Translations under genes and position numbers: made by a program
Notes under the pieces: model-generated
Database searches by the model: none
What the model was told of the DNA's origin: nothing
Seen by the model: only the letters and a program-made list of their open reading frames with translations
Assembly: GCA_938023085.1 (NCBI GenBank)
Contig: CALHDP010000158.1
Coordinates: 1-32,373 of the forward strand
DNA: 32,373 bases
Reading direction: 5' to 3'
Source: an uncultured Collinsella sp.
GTDB taxonomy: Bacteria > Actinomycetota > Coriobacteriia > Coriobacteriales > Coriobacteriaceae
Shown here: positions 29,483-32,373 of the stretch, piece by piece
How positions within the stretch are numbered: the first letter of the stretch is position 1
How the letters are laid out: every line of letters begins with the position of its first letter

Positions 29483-30223
29483 CTACCCGCCCTTTTCGTA
29501 GAGTCGCCGATACGTGCTTAGCGCACCCTCGGCGCGTCCGGCAGGCTTTGCGAAATGGGATCCAGGAGACTTCGGCGCAGCATCATCTTGCGGAATGCTT
29601 CTAATGAGCCTCCCATCCTTCAAAAACAGAATCTCATCGCACAGCCTATCGACCGAATCCAAGATGTGGGATGACATGATGATGCACGTACCAGAATCGG
29701 CCAGCTTCCTGAGAATCTCGGAATGCAAGTCCACCCTGCTGGGGTCGAGCGCGTTCATGGGCTCATCTAATAGAAGGTACCGCACGCCCGTCGCATACGC
29801 AATCGCCAGGGTAAGCTGCTGCTTCATGCCCTGGCTCAGAGTGCGGATCCTCATCTTCGCGAACTCGCCTATCTGCGTTTGTTCCACTATCTCTTCGATA
29901 TCGCGAGCATGCGGCCACATATCGCAAACCATCTTGAGGTGATCTTCCGCACGCAATCCGGGATACAGCAGCATCCCCTCACCAGGTGCATAGAAGATCA
30001 TAGAACGGACCTCTCTCGCACCCGTACCCTGCACCTCATCCAGAACGATGCTCCCGTCCACGCGAGGACCCGGCAAACCTGCCATCGCACGCAGCAACGT
30101 CGTCTTTCCATGCCCGTTCGGAGCGACGAGACCGTAGACCGTACCCGGGGCAAACTCAGCGTTCACCGAATCTACGAGCACCTTCTTTCCATAAGAGATC
30201 GTCAGCGTTTGAAGGTCAATCAT
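29483..30223 (-). CDS. ABC transporter ATPase
   Basis: This 246-residue ATPase has Walker A VAPNGHGKTTL (about residues 34-44), signature TLSQGMKQQ (about 132-140), Walker B YLLLDEPMNALDP (about 153-165) and SSHILDSV. The C-terminal 40 residues form an extra tail rich in prolines. The ATG at 30223 is preferred since AAAGGGG is 9 bases before it; an ATG at 30232 that overlaps the stop of the permease gene (ATGA) is the alternative. It serves the double permease encoded upstream. The 55-base repeat lies 14 bases behind its stop. Confidence 0.88.
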   Translation of the reverse strand: MIDLQTLTISYGKKVLVDSVNAEFAPGTVYGLVAPNGHGKTTLLRAMAGLPGPRVDGSIVLDEVQGTGAREVRSMIFYAPGEGMLLYPGLRAEDHLKMVCDMWPHARDIEEIVEQTQIGEFAKMRIRTLSQGMKQQLTLAIAYATGVRYLLLDEPMNALDPSRVDLHSEILRKLADSGTCIIMSSHILDSVDRLCDEILFLKDGRLIRSIPQDDAAPKSPGSHFAKPAGRAEGALSTYRRLYEKGG

Positions 30224-30228
30224 CGAGA

Positions 30229-32373
30229 TCATCCCCTTTCGATCTTTGGAACACTCAGGCGCACCATCAACGGAGATACGGCGCCCAAGACCACCAGCAG
30301 AGCGCCCGATGCGCCGACGACCTCTCCAAAAGGCATCGCGTTCGTCCCTCGCCCAAGGAACCCAATCGTCCCCACCTGGGAAGCGGGATCAAACGAGGCG
30401 AATGGAGCCAGCAGCGCGACGCCCATGCCCACGCTATCAACATGAGCGCTCAACGAACCCAACACCAAGAGAACCGCGCAAACCATTCCGGTGACAACGG
30501 GGTTGCGGCTAATCGCTGCTGTCAACGCAGCGACGACGGAAATCACGCCGTATGCCATGACCAGCAACGGAATACTGCACAACACCGCCTCCCCCACCGT
30601 GGACGTTGTCGAAGCTCCCGCCCGAATGAGAGCGACGGGATACTCCGATCCACCCGCACCGTTCTTAATCACGGACACAACGACAGCGGGAACCATCGAC
30701 ACCAAAAGCAGCGCCAAGCCAAGCAGGAGAGCCAGCGCAACAGCCGTCAGAAAACGCACATGCGCTGTTGCGGGGATCTGGAGAACCAGAAGGGAACGAC
30801 ACTGCAGGTGGGTGCACGCGAGCGATGTGACAACCACGGGCAACAGCAAAAATAAGGAGGGAAGCGCTGCCTGGAGATACGAAAGGAGGATTAATGGGGG
30901 CATCTTCGTACTTAACTCGTAAACCTTGGGGTCCGGCAAGCTCGCGATCGACTCAAGCAGAAGGGCGCGCGCCTCCGCACGAGAAGGAGTCTCCGGCTCG
31001 ATTCCGATCGATTGCAGGAGAGTCGCATCTGCCGCGCCCAGCTCACCTCGAGCGCGCTCGTACGTCGCAAGGCTTCGAAACCCCTCCGCAGGCATAGGCG
31101 CGTACACGAAACCCGAAAGAGCATCCCGCATGTCTTCCAGGGCCGCTTTGCCCTCGACGTCCATATTCGCAGCGTTCTGCTCTAGATACCGATCTATTGA
31201 ACGGAGCTCCCCATCCCTATACCGAACAGCGGAAACGTCACCAGCGTCAGGAAACACCTCGACCAGAGCCGGGGCCAGCATCGCCGTCGACATTGCAATC
31301 GCGCATACGGCGAGGGTAGGAGAACGCAGGAGCAGTTTCCCCATCGTTCTTACGTATGCAACGGCGGAGGCACAAGCGCTCGAACGAGTTGCCGTTCTCG
31401 ATGCGGTGAAGGAACCTCTCTCAAGACAAATCGGGGATATCGGGCACGCGCAGCCGCTCTTTCCAGCAACGCAAAGCAGGCTAATTGCCAGCACCTCGAT
31501 CCCGATTGCGCATACGAGGGCAATCGCGCCACGCTCGAAGCAAAGTCCAGGCAGATTCACTATCTGCGTTGTCGGGTACGGGCTATAGGCGCCGACGGTC
31601 AACTCAGTGTTCGCATACGTAAGGGGATTCAACAGGGCGAACTCACGTAAAGCGATGGATCTTCCGTAATACCCGGGAACCATCGTCACCCCCATCAGGG
31701 CACATACGAACACGATTCCAAGCGTAGGGTTATTGGCAATCTTCACGGCAAGGTGAACGACGAGCGAGATGAACGCTGCCACCAAGAATTGCAAGATGGC
31801 CGTCTGCGCGAACACCAGCCAAGCCGGTTTGATAACCGGAGTCGCATATTGAATGTAGCCTATCGGATAGAACGGCGAGCCCGGGCCATTCTTCACAAGC
31901 GCGGCGATTATCCCTGGAAGATTGATGGCGAGGACGGCAAGCATTGCAAAAACACTCGCCCATACGCTCGATGCAACAAGTCTACCCAGCTCGCCCATCG
32001 GTGCCTGGATGATGAGCTTTTCACGTTTGTTAAGACGCGCGGCAAGGAACGAGACGGCAACGGCCGTTGCGACCCATAGCAAGTACTCCTTCGATCCGTC
32101 ATAATAGGTGTACTCTCCATCCGATATCTGCAGAAACGGAAGTAGGGGAGAGAGCGGTGCCAAGATAAGACGTCCCGCGGCAAGAGAGTACAGAAGCGCG
32201 GGCATGCTTGATGAAGAGGTATAGACACCGTCCTCCCCCGCATTCACAAGCGCATCCGCATAGGATGCTGACAATTCCTGCTCAACACGGGTTATTCCCG
32301 ACTCGAGGTATTCGACCCGTCCGTCGATGCCAGCCGCGCTCCTGAAGACGGGCAGAGCACAAAGAACCATCAA
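30229..32373 (-). CDS. Double ABC-2 permease, N-terminus cut by window edge
   Basis: At least 714 residues are encoded; the gene runs off the window so its start and probably its first helix are missing. It consists of two ABC-2-type membrane units in tandem. In the first, a long outer loop (about 10-60) precedes six helices up to about 315. The second starts at about 345 (VRTMGKLLLRSPTLAVCAIA), with its own outer loop (about 370-490) and six helices. Both units share KNG(P/A)GG/S(S/E)(F/Y)P-(I/V) segments, so an internal duplication is likely. Two permease units in one chain can form a complete channel with the ATPase at 29483. The substrate is unknown. Confidence 0.8.
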   Translation of the reverse strand: MMVLCALPVFRSAAGIDGRVEYLESGITRVEQELSASYADALVNAGEDGVYTSSSSMPALLYSLAAGRLILAPLSPLLPFLQISDGEYTYYDGSKEYLLWVATAVAVSFLAARLNKREKLIIQAPMGELGRLVASSVWASVFAMLAVLAINLPGIIAALVKNGPGSPFYPIGYIQYATPVIKPAWLVFAQTAILQFLVAAFISLVVHLAVKIANNPTLGIVFVCALMGVTMVPGYYGRSIALREFALLNPLTYANTELTVGAYSPYPTTQIVNLPGLCFERGAIALVCAIGIEVLAISLLCVAGKSGCACPISPICLERGSFTASRTATRSSACASAVAYVRTMGKLLLRSPTLAVCAIAMSTAMLAPALVEVFPDAGDVSAVRYRDGELRSIDRYLEQNAANMDVEGKAALEDMRDALSGFVYAPMPAEGFRSLATYERARGELGAADATLLQSIGIEPETPSRAEARALLLESIASLPDPKVYELSTKMPPLILLSYLQAALPSLFLLLPVVVTSLACTHLQCRSLLVLQIPATAHVRFLTAVALALLLGLALLLVSMVPAVVVSVIKNGAGGSEYPVALIRAGASTTSTVGEAVLCSIPLLVMAYGVISVVAALTAAISRNPVVTGMVCAVLLVLGSLSAHVDSVGMGVALLAPFASFDPASQVGTIGFLGRGTNAMPFGEVVGASGALLVVLGAVSPLMVRLSVPKIERG

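Overview
The window looks like a mobile, plasmid-like element of a gut Coriobacteriia bacterium (Collinsella or a relative), with a short stretch of other DNA at the right end. This assignment is inferred from a multi-membrane-pass regulator ending in a LuxR-type helix-turn-helix (an architecture characteristic of Coriobacteriia), a sortase signal of the LAxTG type, moderately high GC and ABC-2 transporter/secreted-protein islands. No rRNA, tRNA or CRISPR array was seen, and no chromosomal housekeeping gene.

Layout. Bases 1-55 are repeated exactly at 29414-29468, so 1-29413 may be an integrated element or a circular molecule. 56-1620 has no gene but many inverted repeats and an oriT-like palindrome, followed by a MobC-like relaxosome gene (1687-2340); no relaxase is present. 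2642-8508 is a rightward island: a duplicated membrane LuxR regulator, a secreted protein, two ABC-2 permeases, an ATPase and a membrane-anchored or lipid-anchored protein. 8876-10771 holds a small helical protein, a BrnT/BrnA-like toxin-antitoxin pair with a perfect palindromic operator, and a serine recombinase. 10958-12406 carries an RHH/coiled-coil protein, a small membrane gene interrupted by TGA, and a lipoprotein.

12437-14534 is a leftward operon of three calcineurin-like phosphoesterases. 14866-15159 has the layout of a type I toxin-antitoxin system: a 41-residue hydrophobic peptide gene facing a short convergent RNA. 16017-17465 is the probable replication module (CopG-like repressor, winged-helix replication protein, iterons), and 18149-19108 the partition module (ParA, small RHH partner, repeats). 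The repeats recur near 20280 and 20650, among small genes.

20886-24955 encodes two cell-surface proteins, including a 1116-residue sortase-anchored coiled-coil protein with a central CAP/SCP domain. A small XRE regulator sits divergently from it. 25505-26770 is a DUF4143-type ATPase behind a 23-base tandem repeat. 27169-29329 (secreted protein plus permease-ATPase fusion) and 29483-32373 (ATPase plus double permease, cut by the window edge) form a second ABC exporter region, and the 55-base repeat lies between its halves. Besides the maintenance functions (replication, partition, stability, mobilisation), the cargo is mainly secretion, surface display and phosphoesterases.
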